NCBI GenBank assembly: GCA_001632435.1
Contig: KV423914.1
Coordinates: forward strand, 413,764-477,763
Length of the DNA: 64,000 bases
Reading direction: 5' to 3'
Source: Calocera cornea HHB12733
Lineage: Eukaryota; Basidiomycota; Dacrymycetes; Dacrymycetales; Dacrymycetaceae
A program made the position numbers and the translations under genes. Below, one piece after another: positions 1 through 11,254 of the stretch; position 1 is the first letter of the stretch, and each line of letters opens with the position of its first letter. The notes beneath the pieces were generated by a model. The model worked only from the letters and a program-made list of their open reading frames with translations, ran no database searches and was not told where the DNA came from.

Positions 1-735
1 GAGCAGGCTGGCGTTGGGCGAGATGGGCCCGGCGAACGCCGCTCCGCCCTGGCCGAGCGACGCCTCGTAGTATGGGGGCACGCTGTCGGACTGGGCGGTG
101 AGGTAGCTCGGAGGCGGCTGGTTGCTGGCAATCTCAGGCACCCAGTCGGGGTTATCGCTCTCCTCGTTCAGCCCACGGCGCATGCCGTCCTGCCCATCAG
201 GCTTGGCGGCCATGTTCGCGAACACGCCGTCGTTGCGCATACCCCCGCCCTGCGGGTGGACGATGCGCATGCTGCGGGGTGCGTAGTGCGTTGGGATGAT
301 AGCGCCGAGCGCACGGCGCAGCACGCTCGTGCGCGAGGCCGCGGGCGGGTGGTACCCCGCTGGCAGGGGTACGCCGTTCGAGTTGCCCGCTACTGGAGGT
401 GGGGACCCGGGAGGAGGGGGGTAGTGGAACCCGCCTGGGGGCGTCGGTGGCGGCTGCATGTAGCTGTCGTCCTCGTCCTCCGCGCCATTAGGAGCGGCAT
501 CAAATATGACCTCGGCAGCAGGCGCTATGCGGACATGGCGCGGCTGGGGAGCGTGGATCGAGGAGGGGGAGGAGGACGCGGTGGGTGAGGGGAGGAGCGG
601 GTGGTTGACGGGGCTGGATGGGCGGTCGGACGTCGGGCGAGGTGCGCGGCGCGGGGCGTTATCGTCCGTGTCTGAGTCTGATGCGTCGCCCAGGTCGAAC
701 TGGTTGTCGACGGGGAGCGCCTCGTAGCGAGGCAT
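1..735 (-). CDS. BSD2: Bsd2/Ndfip-type membrane trafficking adaptor, N-terminal part (runs off left edge)
   Basis: An uninterrupted 245-codon frame starts at the ATG at 735 and reads leftwards off the window, so the C-terminal part is missing. The protein begins MPRYEALPV and has an acidic, proline-rich cytosolic N-terminus. Near residues 200-230 it carries the block NDGVFANMAAKP, then PPPSY and PPYYE. These are PY-type motifs that recruit WW domains of Rsp5/Nedd4 ubiquitin ligases. GVFANxxAKP followed by PPSY and PPYYE is the signature of the Bsd2/Ndfip family (DUF2370). Known members are Golgi/endosome proteins with three membrane helices that sort metal transporters for degradation; the helices should lie beyond the edge. 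The region just upstream of the ATG is strongly pyrimidine-rich on the coding strand. Assignment rests on the motif order. Confidence 0.8.
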   Translation of the reverse strand, partial: MPRYEALPVDNQFDLGDASDSDTDDNAPRRAPRPTSDRPSSPVNHPLLPSPTASSSPSSIHAPQPRHVRIAPAAEVIFDAAPNGAEDEDDSYMQPPPTPPGGFHYPPPPGSPPPVAGNSNGVPLPAGYHPPAASRTSVLRRALGAIIPTHYAPRSMRIVHPQGGGMRNDGVFANMAAKPDGQDGMRRGLNEESDNPDWVPEIASNQPPPSYLTAQSDSVPPYYEASLGQGGAAFAGPISPNASLL

Positions 736-1144
736 TGTCGTCGTTGGTGAGAGGGTGAGGGTAACGAGGAGGGGTGACGAGGAGGGAGGAGGAGCAGGAG
801 GAAGAGGAGGAGGAGGAGGGAGTAGACGGTGAGGAGAGGAGAGAGTGTGCGTGTGCGGGTGTGTCGAGTCGATGGAGCGAGTGTGACGAAGCCGGGAAGG
901 GGGCAACAGGAACGCCCCATCCAATCTGCAACAGCACTTTGCTTCCGCCCTTTCCCAGCACAGCCCCACCCGCAGCAGCCGAGCACCTTCCACCACGCAC
1001 CACATCCCATCCCATCACACCTCTAAACGCTGTCACATAGCGACCACCCGGTATCGTCGCATTACCCTAAGTTACTGGGAATAGACTCTAATTGTAATGG
1101 AGACAACACTATGACAATGACGCCGTATCTCCGCATCCCCGCAG
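736..1144. other. Intergenic, head of BSD2 to tail of GST; polypurine/polypyrimidine tract
   Basis: This 409-bp gap lies upstream of the BSD2 start and downstream of the GST stop. From about 764 to 840 the plus strand is almost pure GGA/GAG, which is a CT-rich tract on the BSD2 coding strand. Such tracts are common in fungal core promoters and 5' leaders. I see no gene here. Confidence 0.5.
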
Positions 1145-2335
1145 TCAGGGCAAGTCCCTCCCCGCCCGCGTGCTCTGCGCGACCGCGCTGTGACTCTCGT
1201 CCCTCAGATACCGCCCGTACACCTCCTCGTACCGCTCCGGCTCGCTCAGCGTAGCCACGTACGCAGGGCGCGCCGTGATGGCGCTCATCCACCCTTTAGC
1301 CACGTCAGCATCTTGCCTATCCTCGAACATGAACTGTAGATAGGGAGACGCACTGCTGAACCTTGGTGAGATCCCCGACGCATCCCACCCGCGGTGCTTC
1401 TCCAATATCGGGAACCTGGCAACCCAGGGCGCACACACCAGGTCCGCCATCCCCACCCCGCCCCCAGCGAAGAACGGCCCCTCCACATCCGCCATCTCCC
1501 CAAACCTGCGGAGCGCTCCTTCGAGCTCTGCTCTCCCTTCAGCCAATAGCAGTGATCCAGCGGGCAGGGGAACGTACCCGTCCGGGCGTCGGCCTGCTCC
1601 TCCGCGTCCTGCCGCTGCAGAAGCCTGTAGAAAGCGGGCACGACGGCCTTGGAAACATGGTCAATCGCGAGCGCTGCTTGCGCACGGGCGTAGGGGTCTT
1701 TCGGCAGCAGCGGGGGCGTGTCGGCGTAGGCTGCTGGCCGTTAGCTTCATTGCGCTCTGTGGAAAAGTGAAGGGGGCCGCACCGTCCTCGAGGAAATTGA
1801 GGATCACGAGACTCTCGTGCAGCGGCTTGCCGCGCCACTTGATCGCCTTACTTGCACCATTAGCCATCTATCCCATCCGCCCAGGCCTCGCACCCTGTGG
1901 CGAGCGGGAAGCGGTAGGAAGAGGGCGTACCGGCACCAGCCCCTTGGGCGACACCTCCAGGAAGTCAGCGTCTTTCTTATACGGGTTCTCTTCTTTGTAC
2001 TCTACAGAATCGTAGGTCACAAATTCGAACAGTAAGGCGGAGGAACGGACGATAGGGGATGTGTTTCTCCTCCAGGGCTAGCCACACGCGTTGAACAAAC
2101 CTACGACACGCTCTCAATCAATACAACCAGTCCGATGTTCCACATCTTGCCAAGCACGTCCCAGTCCCAGAAGTGACGGGTTTAGGAGAGCAGGAGCGGA
2201 AAAGGGCACGCACGGGCAGAACCAACCCGCGTAGAAGACCAGCTCGTCCGACCCCGCGGGGCGAGAGTGCTCCTCCACGGTCTTGAGCGCGCGGCCGGAG
2301 GCCGTGGGGTGGATGGACTTGTCGACGGACGCCAT
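1145..2335 (-). CDS. Glutathione S-transferase, omega-like (catalytic Cys), seven exons
   Basis: The start is the ATG at 2335 (MASVDKSIHPTASG). The thioredoxin-fold half has YAGWFCPFVQRVWLALEEK, with a CPF motif at about Cys40, then IPYQYKEENPYKK and SPKGLVP. The last is the cis-Pro glutathione-binding motif. The helical domain has LHESLVILNFLED, LLPKDPYARAQ and FFAGGGVGMADLV. I joined seven exons with six introns of about 40-110 nt; each junction restores the expected family sequence. The catalytic Cys instead of Tyr or Ser points to omega/Cys-GSTs, which carry out thiol transfer and deglutathionylation in the cytosol and are expanded in wood- and litter-decay basidiomycetes. Two of the inferred introns end in AAG. 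The last, 61-nt intron begins after RFS and resumes at RWMSAIT. The exact exon 3/4 join (MANGASK) is the least certain. Confidence 0.85.
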
Positions 2336-2663
2336 TTTGCGCGAGGTTAGTGCACCTAGGGGCGAGCGTCTGCTCGTGTAAGAGAGTACCGCGCGGGGGG
2401 TGTATGGACGCAGGAGGGTGAGCATGCCTGGGTGGGTGAACGAGCAAGCGCGGGAGGGGTATGACGTAGTACTCCTAGTGCCGGCCCGAGCATGATCGCC
2501 TTCTCCTTTTCGGGCAACTGGGCCTCTGCAATGAAGCGACATGCATCGATCGGGAGTCGTATAGAGTACAATGAGTATGGTATCAAGAAATCACGAACGC
2601 GCCACCTCCGCCAGCCCAATGCCCAGACGTCCAGATGGCAAGATGGCAGAACCGCGCCTTGCG
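2336..2663. other. Intergenic between BRD8-like stop and GST start
   Basis: A 328-bp gap between two minus-strand genes. It serves as the 3' end of the bromodomain gene and promoter of the GST. A stretch of short open frame on the minus strand reads into it but has no family similarity. No other feature is seen. Confidence 0.4.
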
Positions 2664-4707
2664 CTACGTGTTGATCCCTATCAGCTCCTCCGTGACCAGA
2701 AACTCGTTAATGACGCCCTCGCTAGTCTGCATCATCTGTGCCCCGATCAGCCCTGTCCCAACCCGAAAAAAGCACGCACTCACCTCGGCCGCCATCTCGG
2801 CGACGTCCGACCCGGGGGGGTTGAACATGAGCGCATTGGCGAACATGAGGTACACGTCCCGCCTGAACTCCTGCGAGTTGGTGATCTGCCCGTCCCGGAT
2901 CCGCGCCTTGATGCACTTGAGGTCCATCGGGCGGTGGACGGTCCGCGCGTACCCGGGAGCATCACTCTCCGTCACGGGGTTGTTGAACACGTTCCCGTTC
3001 CGGTGCGCCATGATCTGCGTGAGCACGGGGCCGATCATAACCTGGAAGCGCTTTTGGTTCGCAGATGCCTGCCCAGGCGTCATGGGCGGGGCGGGCGCGG
3101 TGGAGGGCGTGGGCTGCGCGGTCGACCCGGCGCGCGAGGACTTGGCTTCGCTCATCCCGGGCGACTCGCTCCGTTTGACGCGGCGGCGCTTTGGTGGCGG
3201 CGGGGAAGGCTCGGGCTCGGGGTCGGGCTCGAGCTCGACGGGCGAGCCGAGATCAAGCTCGGACGCCTTGCGCTTGCTGAACCGGCCGCTCCGCCCGCGC
3301 CGGTGGGTGGGGGGCGAGGGATCCACGTCCATATCCTCGACGGTCGACTCGCGCTTGACGCTCTTCTCCCGCTCCGAGCGCCCATCGTCGGGCTCGACGG
3401 AGGCCAGCACATCGCTCTCGTCGGCAGCGTTCGCGCGCCCGGACTCGGAGCCCTCGCCCTCCGCGTCCGTCTCGTGCGAGGCGCGCAGGGCAGTGTCTTC
3501 GTCGTGGAACGGGGAGACGCGGTCGTGCGAGCGCGTTGCGGGTGAGCCGAGGGTGAACAGCCCAGGTGCAGGCGTCGGTTTCCGTGAGCGCACTACACAT
3601 ACAATCAGAACCGTCCACCACTTTACTGAGAAAGACCCACATCCTCGCCGTCGAGGCAGCAGCGCAGGCTCCGGTTCCGGTTCCGGCTCGGGCTCGGGCT
3701 CAGGCACACTAACCTCCGGCACGGGCGCCTGCTCAGCAGGAACAGTGCTCTCCCGGGGCTCGGTCTCGTTCTCGTCCACCTCGCCCTCCGGCTCTGGCTC
3801 CTCGTCTTTCTCCTCAGGCTCGCCCATGTCGACCTCGGCGGCTGTTTGGGGCGGTTCGGCGGCGGGCTCTTCCTCCTCTTCCTCCTCCTCTTCTACCTCT
3901 TCAGCCGCAGCTGCAAGTTCTGCCCTAGGTTCGAGTTCCGCTTCCCGCTCGGCCGCGACGTCGTCCTCTTTTGGCACTTCAACCTCGGCTTCAGGAACCT
4001 CAACGTCGGCCATCTCGACATCAGCCTGCGGCTCTTCCTCCTTCTCCGCTTCTTGCTCTCCTTCCTCATGTGCAACCTCAAGCTCCAGCACCTCCTCCCC
4101 CACCTCCGGCTCGTTCTTCTCCTCAACCTCGACCTCGGCCCTCGGCACCCTCCCCTCCGCCCTCAGCTGCTCGACGATCCGCTCATCCCATCTCCCCGCT
4201 CGGATATCCTCGATCTCCTGGAACAGCCGGCGGAAGGTCTCCTCCTTCTGGGCGATCTGCGCGCGCAGCTCCGACACGCGCGCGGTCCAGTTCTTGCGTG
4301 CGAGCTTGAGGTGGATCGGCGCTGGGGAGATGTCAGTGAATAGGGCGGAGAAAGGCGATGAGTGGCGAACCATGTGCGATAGTCAATGTGTCCTTCACGC
4401 TGACACTAAACGCACGATGTCAATATCCCATAGGAGAGCAAGTGAATCACACGCACACATTCTCCCCCAGATCAATCATCAACTGCTTGTAGTACGTCCC
4501 ACACGCCTCGGCGGTGAACCACCCTGCGGGCCTGTCGACGAGCGGGTGCGCCCCTACGACTTGGGCGACGTGGGCCAGGTCGCCGATGCCGAGCTCGTAC
4601 ACTGCCTGGGAGAGGAGGAGCCGCTCGCGCAGGCTCAGCTGGGCGTATTGCGCGAGGTACTGCCGCTCGGGGGCGGACGTGGTCGCCGTTGCCGTTGCCG
4701 TCGCCAT
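2664..4707 (-). CDS. BRD8/Bdc1-like bromodomain subunit of NuA4 acetyltransferase
   Basis: The start is the ATG at 4707 (MATATATATTSAPERQ). The first exon has LRERLLLSQAVYELGIGDLA and PAGWFTAEACGTYYKQL, which matches the N-terminal SANT-like region of BRD8. A coiled coil follows (WTARVSELRAQIAQKEETF) as in BRD8/Bdc1, then a long acidic Glu/Pro-rich linker. The C-terminal bromodomain, roughly from 3050 to 2700, has the sequence YARTVHRPMDLKCIKARI and the acetyl-lysine-contacting Asn in MFANALMFN. BRD8 and S. pombe Bdc1 are subunits of the NuA4 histone H4/H2A acetyltransferase in the nucleus. Two further introns inside the downstream part are each 48 nt and in frame, so unspliced RNA stays open. 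One is near 3588-3635; the other, at 2742-2789, interrupts the bromodomain's C-terminal end. The gene is divergent from kinesin-8. Confidence 0.8.
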
Positions 4708-5053
4708 CTTCCAGCACCTCCACAGCGGGCAGTGGAGGCTGGGTGATGCGTCCAGTGTACCAGGACCGGCGAGCTGGACGCGCTTGGGCGAAGCAAGCAA
4801 GGGACCGCCGCAGGAAGGGGTGGCGGTGCACGGAGGCAACGGGTGATATTCGTCACGTGCCCGTGGTGGGACGCGTCGAGTTTGCCTGGGAAGCAGGGCC
4901 CGCCCGGCCAACCGCCCCCTCCCTCCCACCGCCCCCCTCACCACCCACGCCCGGAGACGTCACCTCAATCGACCACTCAGGGGAGGTCGCCCTCCCGTAT
5001 CCTCACTCCTGTCCACCACTTTCGGCCACCCGCCGACGTTGCACTCAACCACC
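4708..5053. promoter_or_regulatory. Divergent promoter between BRD8-like gene and kinesin-8
   Basis: These 346 bp separate two start codons pointing away from each other. The middle is rich in C/T on the plus strand (about 4897-4960), a usual fungal core-promoter trait for the rightward gene. No TATA box is evident. Co-regulation is an inference from geometry only. Confidence 0.5.
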
Positions 5054-8000
5054 ATGTCCGAGGCCGCATCCATCACCGTCGCCGGTACGCCCTCTCCAAC
5101 CCATCTTAGGCAGCTACTAACACCCCACAGTGCGCATCCGCCCACCGACACCATGGGAGCAAGAGCGCTTGCAGGGGTACGACGACCTCACCCTCGCCCT
5201 CCCGCAGCTCGACGGCAGCCTCGCCACACCGCGCAAGCTCTCGACCGGCAAGACCCTCCGCCACATCGTCAAGTGCATGGACGACCAAGTGCTCGTGTTC
5301 GACCCGCCCGAGGAGGACGGATTGCGCAGCCTGAACACGCGCGGATTCCTGGCGCCCGGGAGCAAGCGATATAAGGACCAGCGGTACAAGTTTGACAGGG
5401 TGTTTGATGAGCGGGCCGGCCAGCAGGAGGTGTTCGAGCATACAACCAAGAGGCTGCTGGATGGAGTGTTTAATGGGTTCAACGCGACTGTCTTTGCTTA
5501 TGGGGTGAGCTCGTTCCTGGATATGCCTAGAATGGATCTGACAACTGCTCTCAGGCTACCGGCTGCGGCAAGACACACACCATCAGTGGCACGCTGGAAG
5601 ACCAGGGCGTCATCTACCGCACCATGAACGAGCTGTTCAACCGCATCGAAGAGATGAAGGACGAGACGATCGTCGAGTTGTCCGTGACATACCTCGAGAT
5701 CTACAACGAAAACATCCGCGATCTCCTCACCGACGGGAGCGTCGCCCCGCCCCGCGGTGGCCTGCAGCTGCGCGAGGACAAGGACAACAGGATCACCGTG
5801 GCGAACCTGATCGAGATGCGGCCGAACACCGCCGAGGAGGTGCAGGAGATCGTGCATGCTGGGAATATGCGGCGGACGCAGTCGCCCACCCACGCGAACG
5901 AGACGTCCTCCCGATCCCACGCGGTGCTGCAGGTCAATGTCGTCCAATCCCCGCGCACAGCGAGCACGACCGAGACGCGCCTGATGGCCACGCTGTCGAT
6001 CATCGACCTTGCCGGCTCTGAACGAGCGAGCGCAACCAAGAACATGGGCGAGCGGATGGTGGAAGGTGCCAACATCAACAAGTCGCTCCTCGCGCTCGGC
6101 AACTGCATCAACGCGCTGTGCGAGTCTGGCGGGCGCACGCGCCACATCCCCTACCGGAACAGCAAGCTCACGCGGCTGCTCAAGTTCTCCCTCGGCGGCA
6201 ACTGCCGCACTGTCATGATCGTGTGCGTCGCGCCCACCTCGGCGCACTACGATGACACGCAGAACACGCTCAAGTACGCGAACCGCGCCAAGGAGATCAA
6301 GACCAAGGTGTCGAAGAACCTGATCAACGTCGACCGCCACGTCGCCCAGTACGTCGAGGCGATCCAGCGGCTCAACGGCGAGGTCGCCGAGCTCAAGGCC
6401 AAGCTCGCGGGAAAGCTCAGCACGGAGAACGAGGTTGAGAAGCGCCGGAAGGCGGACGCCCGGGTCGATGCGGACAAGGCGAAGAAGGACATGTGCGCCA
6501 AGGCTGAGCAGGCACGGCCGGTCATATGTGACGGCGCGGCGCACGAGGCTGCGCGGGAGGCGGCCGACATCGTCCTGCGGACCGTGCGGCCCAGGCTCAT
6601 CCACCTCGAGGCGGAAGCAGCCAGGGGGTCGCTGTCGCCCGAGCTGCAGGCGGAGAGGGACTACCTCGTCGCCATGGCCGCGCCGCACCAGACGCTGCTG
6701 CAGTCCGAGGCGTCCCGCCAGTCCGTGCAGCGCTCCGAGAACACGCGCGCGATGCTCGAGGCGACCTTCCGCGCCGTCTCGGAGCGCAGGTCCACGAACC
6801 TGGACGACGTCTCCGTGGAGAATATCAAGCTCCTGTCCTCCCTCCAGCGCGTCGAGACGGACGTGGCTCGGGTTTCTGCGCGCGAACAGGCGCTCAAGGC
6901 TGCCGTGGCCCAGCAGAGCCAGATGATGGCCCAATTGATGGGTGTCCTGGGACAGTGCACCGCCGCGCTCCGGGCCGGCGCCGCGTCCGAGGACGAGCGC
7001 GTCCGCGCTATGCTGACGAACGCGGCCGACGCCTCCCACGCTTCGCTGATGGCTGCGCTGGGCACTGACCCTGCCGCCCTGCCCACACTCGACCTCACCA
7101 CAATCAACTCAACCTCGATCTTCCCCTCCTCAGGCTACAACCTGCCCTCGTCCAAGCCAGCCCCCGCCAGGAAGCGCCCCTCCCTCATGGCCGTGGAGCA
7201 CCACAAATCGCCCGGCCGGCGTCTCTCTGCTATTCGCTCCCCTCGCAAGTCCCTCGTCCGCCGCCAGAGCGTCACCGCCTCCGTATCAATGCCTCGCCTG
7301 AGCAGCTCGCTCAACCGGAAACCCGCCGTGGAGAAGAAGAGTCTCAGGTGGGCGGACGAGGCCGGCGAGGGCAGCATCGACGACGCGGGCAAGGGAGGCA
7401 GCGTGGCGAATGAGAGCGTGACGTCCCAGAAGACGCAGTCGTCCAGCTCAGAAGCGGAGTGGGAGGACGAGAAGACCGACGACTCGATCTCGATGGCCAA
7501 GGACAGCTCGTTTGCCTCCCAGCCGGCTCGTCGGCCACGGAGCAGCAGGTTCGATCCTGGCTACCTCAAGTCTCAGCAGGCGGCTGCTCGGCGTCTCTCC
7601 AGCCTGGGCGAGGAGGACGAGGACATCGAGAACCAGTTCCGCCAGGTCATCCCCAAGAAATCCGATAGGAAGGCACTCCCTCTTTCGGAACGCATTAACC
7701 TCCCGTCGCCTGAGGAATCTGACGAGTCGTCCATCACCTCGAGTGACACCTTCAAGCCCAGCCGCCCTTCGAGTCCGCCACAGAAGTCGGGCAAGGTCAT
7801 GATCGCCCCTATGTCTGCCAGCAAACAGCGACGCATGTCGAACATTGGTCCGATACGCATGCAGAAGACAAAGCGGCGCAGCAGTCTGATTCCCCAACCC
7901 CCTCCTATGGCTCCGGAGCTTGGAGAAGCCTCAGTGATGAAGACCTCCGTGCTGGGAGGTGCTCCTAAGCGGGTTCTTCTCACCAATGATGAAGTAGCAC

Positions 8001-8194
8001 GCCGATCACCAATGAAGAAGTCGAACCACCGGATCTCCAGTGCAGGACCCAGGATGTCTCTGAGCGTTTCGACCAGTGCTCGCGGACCTTTCAGGGCGTC
8101 GTCTGCAAAATATGGCATGGTCAGCTCGAATAGCGTGGATCCGAACACGTCCATCGACAGTGGTGGGGGACGAAACAAGGCAGCTTGGAGATAG
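5054..8194 (+). CDS. KIP3: Kinesin-8 motor protein (Kip3/Klp5/Klp6/KIF18 type)
   Basis: The protein starts MSEAASITVAVRIRPP at 5054. An in-frame ATG at 5039 is possible, but the later one fits the family better. Two short introns (about 5085-5130 and 5503-5553) are removed, and the second splits the P-loop, giving FAYGATGCGKTHTISG. Switch I is NETSSRSHAVLQV (about 5898) and switch II DLAGSERA (about 6010). Next come the neck (NLINVDRHVAQYVEAIQRL) and a coiled coil, which are kinesin-8 hallmarks. The tail of about 450 residues is Ser/Arg-rich, with many basic SPRK-like patches typical of microtubule-binding, CDK-regulated regions. Kinesin-8 proteins walk to plus ends and destabilise or regulate microtubules in spindle and nuclear positioning. 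The large open frame antisense to the motor domain is a codon-bias shadow. Confidence 0.92.
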
Positions 8195-8543
8195 ATGAAG
8201 TGCAAGAGCATTGTAAGATAGAGGTGCTCCATGCGACGACCGTATGCCCTTTCGTGTTCCCTAGCATGCAACGCTCTGGATAGCGACACATTTTCCGCAT
8301 GATACCCGTCTCTCGTTTCCGCACATGTCATCTGTTTCATAGTATTGTCGCAACATTTCGTGTTTCCGTCACGATCCTTATCTCTTATGACATGACCCGC
8401 AGTTCCCACACGTATTGCACGATGACCGAAATTGTGGCCAGCTCACTCGGAAGAGACCAGAAGTTGACGGAACAAGAAGCGCGGAACGACTTTAGGGGAC
8501 CCGTCCCATTCAAGTTGCTCCCGCCCATGTCTTTCTCTCCACC
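8195..8543. other. Intergenic between kinesin-8 stop and DPH6 start
   Basis: A 349-bp gap between two plus-strand genes. It is less GC-rich than its neighbours and holds the kinesin 3' untranslated region and the DPH6 promoter. No further gene is seen. Confidence 0.4.
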
Positions 8544-11123
8544 ATGAAGTTTGTAGCTCTGCTGAGCGGCGGTAAAGACAGCTGCTACAACATTTCACAC
8601 TGTCAAAAGCATGGCCATGAGCTAGTCTGTGCAGCGACTCTTTCTCCTCCGCAAGGGAAAGGTACATTGTGTTGCGTTTGAGCGAAATCCTGAGATGCGG
8701 CTGACTAAGCGCATTTCAGACGAGATAGACTCTTTCATGTACCAGACCGTTGGTCAAGATGCCATCGAAATTGTCGCACATGCTCTTGGAGTGCCTCTAG
8801 TGCGAAGGACAATTGAGGGCCAAGCTGTTGAGCAGGGATCCGAATATGGGACGAGAGCTGGCACCTCACAGATCAGGGCAGAAGAACAAGGCGTGCTGGG
8901 TGACGAAACCGAAGACATGTTTGAGTTATTAACCCAAGTAAAGGTAAAGCTGTTGTGATAGACTCGTAATGACAATCTAAATTCAATTTCAGGAACAATT
9001 TCCGGACGTTCAAGCTGTATCTGTGGGCGCTATTCTATCCAGCTATCAACGAGTACGAGTCGAGCATGTGTAAGCGATGACGCTGTTGCGAATCTTCTCC
9101 GAACTGAATTGGCATCAGCTGTCGACGTTTAGGCCTGACACCTCTGGCATACCTTTGGCAAAGGGATCAGGTGGAGTTGCTGCAGGAAATGGTCGACTCC
9201 GGCGTGAATGCAATCTTGATCAAGGTTGCTGGCATCGGCCTAACACCACAGCACCTTGGAAAGTCGCTCGCGGAGATGCAGCCTACTCTTCTGAAACTGG
9301 TAATAACCGTTATGAATTATTACTACTGCAGCTGACGAGCGTGTGGAAAGCATCGCTTGTACGGGGCGCATCCGTGCGGAGAAGGGGGAGAATACGAAAC
9401 TTTGACGCTGGACTGCCCATCATTCCAACAACAGATTGAACTGTGAGCGCTTTGCTTCTCTTGATCATTGTCGACATTCTGAATCTTGGCAGGATAGAAA
9501 CGGAAACCGTCATACACTCAGACGGAGGATTCGCGTCTGTCGCGTACCTTCGTATCAAGAATGCGAGGCTTATAGCCAAGGAATGGGATCACATCGAGAT
9601 ACCATCTCCGCCGATGCTCTCACCCGAGGCCCGAATGATCGCCCGAACCCCTCTCCCCCCACGACGTCGGCCCGCAGTTGCCCCACAGATTCGACAAATA
9701 TCTCAGTCCAATCTTCGTTCCAGACATTCAAGTGACCCTCGAATTTCATCCATACCCACAACTGTCCGTCAAAAAGAGCACTGGATCACAGTGAGCAACG
9801 TGCATTACATCCCGATGACGACGCAAGAGCACCCAGAAGTCACGCTGGAGATGGAAGCGCGCTCGTGTTTCGCAGCCGTGGACGGTCGGTACGTTTGGTT
9901 CTCGTCCAGCCAATTCTGACCTCTTCGTAGCCCATCTGCAAGAGCGCGGCTTTACCTTAGCCGATATCGCTCAGATCAATCTCTTCATCTCGTGCATGGA
10001 CACATTTGCGTCTATCAACACAATCTATTCGACCTATTTTGGGACGAGCCCTCCTACCAGAGCTTGTGTTGCATTGGACATGCCTCCTCCTATCCGCATG
10101 AGGATGGACGTCATTGCGTGCAACGAGCCACAACGTGCCGCGCTTCATGTACAAGGCTTAAGTTACTGGGCGCCCGCTAATATCGGCCCGTACTCTCAGG
10201 CTGTTCTGGTGAGCCCACTCTGTATCGTGTATCCTGCCTGTTAAACTGTCTCAGGTTGATGATCGAGTATTCGTTTCGGGCCAAATTGCGCTGAACCCTC
10301 CCACCATGAAACTCGCCAACGAGTCATTAGCAGTGGAGGAAGCGTTATCTTTCCAACACCTGGATCGTATTGTCGAAGCTTTTCAAACTACTACTGGTGG
10401 CTGGTCTGGCCGTGCACTTTGCGCCGTCTGCTGGACGGCTAGTCCGGACGATCTTCGCGACGCCGGGATACTCTGGCGCGCCAATCTAGACCACAAGGTA
10501 GTTCACTCGAGCTTAGTACCACTCCTGCTCACTGCCTGGATAACAGGGCATTGGATCTCCACCGGTGGTATTCGCTGCGGTGAAAGAGCTACCAAGAGGG
10601 GCGGCGTTCGAAGCACAGCTGGTGCTTCATAGCAATCGCGCAGTCCTCGGCAAGGATGATGACGAGGATGATGAACCAAAAGAACCGACGTGGGTTACCT
10701 CGGTCGGCTCCCACCGGATGGGTATGTTAGACGTGACATGGTCTAACCTTGTGGCCTCCGACGGTGCAAGGTCGACGGCAGTTTTCGTCAGAGGAGGTTC
10801 ACCGTTTCTCTCCTTCTCAGCAAGCCATGCCTGATGTCCTTTAGCAGAGGGACAGGTCAAGACTTGTTTCCCGCGGGAACTTCTTGATATAATACGGAGC
10901 TCGCTGTCCGTGCGGTTGTTCTATATTAACGACGATGATGCTGTGCAGTGTAAGCACATCAGCCGAGAAGTGCGAATCCGTGATCTCATTGCAATGCGTA
11001 AATACAGGCGTGGAGGCAATAGGAAGTTCGTATGGCAAGCCCGGGGTCACGCTCATCCCATGCTCGGGCATCGCCACGGCAAGAGGGGAAGAGATGGATC
11101 TCGCGCTTTTGTGTTTAATGTAA
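8544..11123 (+). CDS. DPH6: Diphthine--ammonia ligase with C-terminal RidA-like domains
   Basis: The start is MKFVALLSGGKDSCYN at 8544. SGGKDS is the ATP-pyrophosphatase P-loop of the N-type PP-loop family. Further family motifs are FMYQTVGQDAIE, GTRAGTSQIRAEEQGV, GVNAILIKVAGIGL and HPCGEGGEYETL (about 9368-9403). After the ligase domain come two YjgF/RidA-like units. One has RGFTLADIAQINLFISCMD, and the next has YWAPANIGPYSQAV followed by FVSGQIALNPP. This fused layout is the fungal form; the animal enzyme is the ligase domain alone. DPH6 performs the last step of diphthamide synthesis on elongation factor 2, in the cytosol, converting diphthine to diphthamide with ATP and ammonium. At least seven short introns break the frame. 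The C-terminus GVTLIPCSGIATARG ends at 11123, 131 bp from the convergent transporter stop. Confidence 0.88.
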
Positions 11124-11254
11124 GCTTGAATAAAGTTACACTTGCATTGAGAGAGAAAAGGAAATGAAATGAATAAAACGGCAACCAGTCCGTAATGTAC
11201 GAGAGGCGTATGGCTTGGAGCATAGCAAGAGGACAGGTTGAAGAAACAAGATGA

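Noticed and set aside
2635..4746. 703-codon open frame on the plus strand
   Set aside because: It is antisense to the BRD8-like gene. Its Ser-rich repetitive translation is the mirror of the Glu/Pro-rich linker and has no family motifs.
5498..7039. 513-codon minus-strand frame antisense to kinesin-8
   Set aside because: The GC-rich third-position bias of the motor gene creates it. There are no motifs, and it spans the conserved motor region on the wrong strand.
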